In this document: positions 63,117-64,000 of the stretch, piece after piece | How positions within the stretch are numbered: the stretch's first letter is position 1 | Layout of the letters: each line of letters starts with the position of its first letter | Source: Paramecium sonneborni | Taxonomy: Eukaryota; Ciliophora; Oligohymenophorea; Peniculida; Parameciidae | Direction: 5' to 3' | Length of the DNA: 64,000 nt | Assembly (NCBI GenBank): GCA_905182985.1 | Contig: CAJJDN010000049.1 | Coordinates: forward strand, 358,050 to 422,049 | Program-made: the position numbers and the translations under genes | Notes under the pieces: generated by a model | Databases searched by the model: none | What the model saw: only the letters and a program-made list of their open reading frames with translations | What the model was told of the DNA's origin: nothing

Positions 63117-64000
63117 ATAAAATAATAAAAATAATTTATATTTCACTTCTCATCATTTTATAACTCCTATTATACTTATTATAATAACATTAAATTTAAG
63201 TTCATTTACTATTATTACGTTAGTTGTACTTTTGTATTCTATTATTCATCAACTTCTTTAATTTATACAACCATTTTTGATTATTAATCAAATAAACTTC
63301 AATTTCATTTAAAAAGCATTCTCAAAATAAATCATTTCAATAGACTTATCAAATAAAATAAGTCAGGTTTCATTAATCATAATATTTCTCAATTTTATGA
63401 AAAATATTTGTTTGTAACAAATACTCTTGAAAAGGAATGCATAAATATTTAAATATTTCTTGACTCTTCCTTAATATTAAGGATTCTATAAAATATGGTT
63501 CTTTCTAATAAAGGAATAGAAAATATGAAATTTAATTCTAGGAACTATATAGTGAGAGTATATGTTGAAATTAAAGTTATTTTTCTATTGATATATTTAA
63601 TTATGTAAGTTTCAATAGAGATTGCAACTTGGACTCAAAATAATCATGGGCTTTTCGATTATGAATCATAAGACTTAAAAATTTCTAAATTGATAGTTGA
63701 GAACTCTAGTTACTTGATCCTTAATTGTATTTTATAATATTATTTTGTTAATAGAAGACACAGTTAGTTTATCAAATACTCCATCTGAAAAATGTTTGGG
63801 TAGAATAGTCTTTGAGAATAAATAGATCTGTATATTTTTATGATAAGGTATAGATTTTTACAATAATTCTGAATCGATTGATTCTTATGTTAAATTGGGC
63901 TCTCAATAAAAATAAATAATATAGGTTGGAGATTTGTTCAAATTCGGTAGAATGTAAAGAACATATAAATGAATTAGAGAATACTTTATTTCAGAACTTA
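63117..64000. other. Intergenic, no gene seen
   Basis: A+T-rich DNA upstream of the ubiquitin protease. No frame with protein-like composition was found before the window ends. Confidence 0.45.

Overview
This is macronuclear DNA of a ciliate, almost certainly a Paramecium. The sequence is extremely A+T rich. Every real gene reads through TAA and TAG as glutamine and stops only at TGA. Introns are tiny (about 19 to 43 bases, most 20 to 31) and start with GT. Genes are dense on both strands, often only 5 to 150 bases apart. A cysteine-periodic surface antigen and several ciliate protein families (three-site PKG, PAS/transmembrane protein, tandem zinc fingers) fit this. Standard-code ORFs are misleading here, so I rebuilt gene models by joining frames across introns. 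For many genes the spliced length is a whole number of codons ending in TGA, which supports the models.

Layout, left half. A hypothetical gene (363-1218), ATG8 (2094-2495), cGMP-dependent kinase (2728-5139), a hypothetical gene on the minus strand (5145-6078), 14-3-3 (7682-8467, minus), a GPI-type surface antigen (10360-13155), an N-acylated MGACSSSK protein with two in-frame TGA codons (13211-14858), a C2H2 finger protein (14869-16242), a multi-exon membrane protein (16330-18493), a membrane-bound hybrid histidine kinase (19947-22876, minus), a large unknown protein (about 23393-25970), an SR splicing factor (26029-26598, minus), and a PAS/transmembrane protein (27875-31595, minus). A broken AMP-binding protein lies at 33691-34741.

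Right half. Ribosomal protein L12 (36486-37040, minus), a membrane RING protein (37175-38467, minus), an SCP/FCP-type phosphatase (38537-40221, minus), an ankyrin-anoctamin fusion (40284-43633, minus), a small unknown gene (44522-44954), a MAP3K-like kinase (46671-47838), a secreted Cys-rich protein (50351-50706, minus), an LRR protein (50846-53569, minus) head-to-head with a plasma-membrane-type calcium ATPase (53577-57021), a TPH-domain ciliary protein (57061-58585), a tandem CCCH finger protein (58682-59343, minus), a long coiled-coil protein (59424-61599) and a ubiquitin-specific protease (61642-63116, minus).

Two features run through the window. First, four single N bases (9285, 19641, 45280, 49118) each sit between two apparently identical copies of 1.0-1.3 kb. 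These look like unmerged contig overlaps, so about 4.8 kb is counted twice and some genes have false second copies. Second, many inferred introns end in AAG (a few in CAG or GAG) rather than TAG. The gene content is ordinary cell biology: calcium and cyclic-nucleotide signalling, phosphorylation, cilia, autophagy, ubiquitin and splicing. I found no mobile element, CRISPR array, tRNA or rRNA, and no clearly new multi-gene system; the most unusual items are the ankyrin-anoctamin fusion, the NAG splice sites and the in-frame TGA codons.
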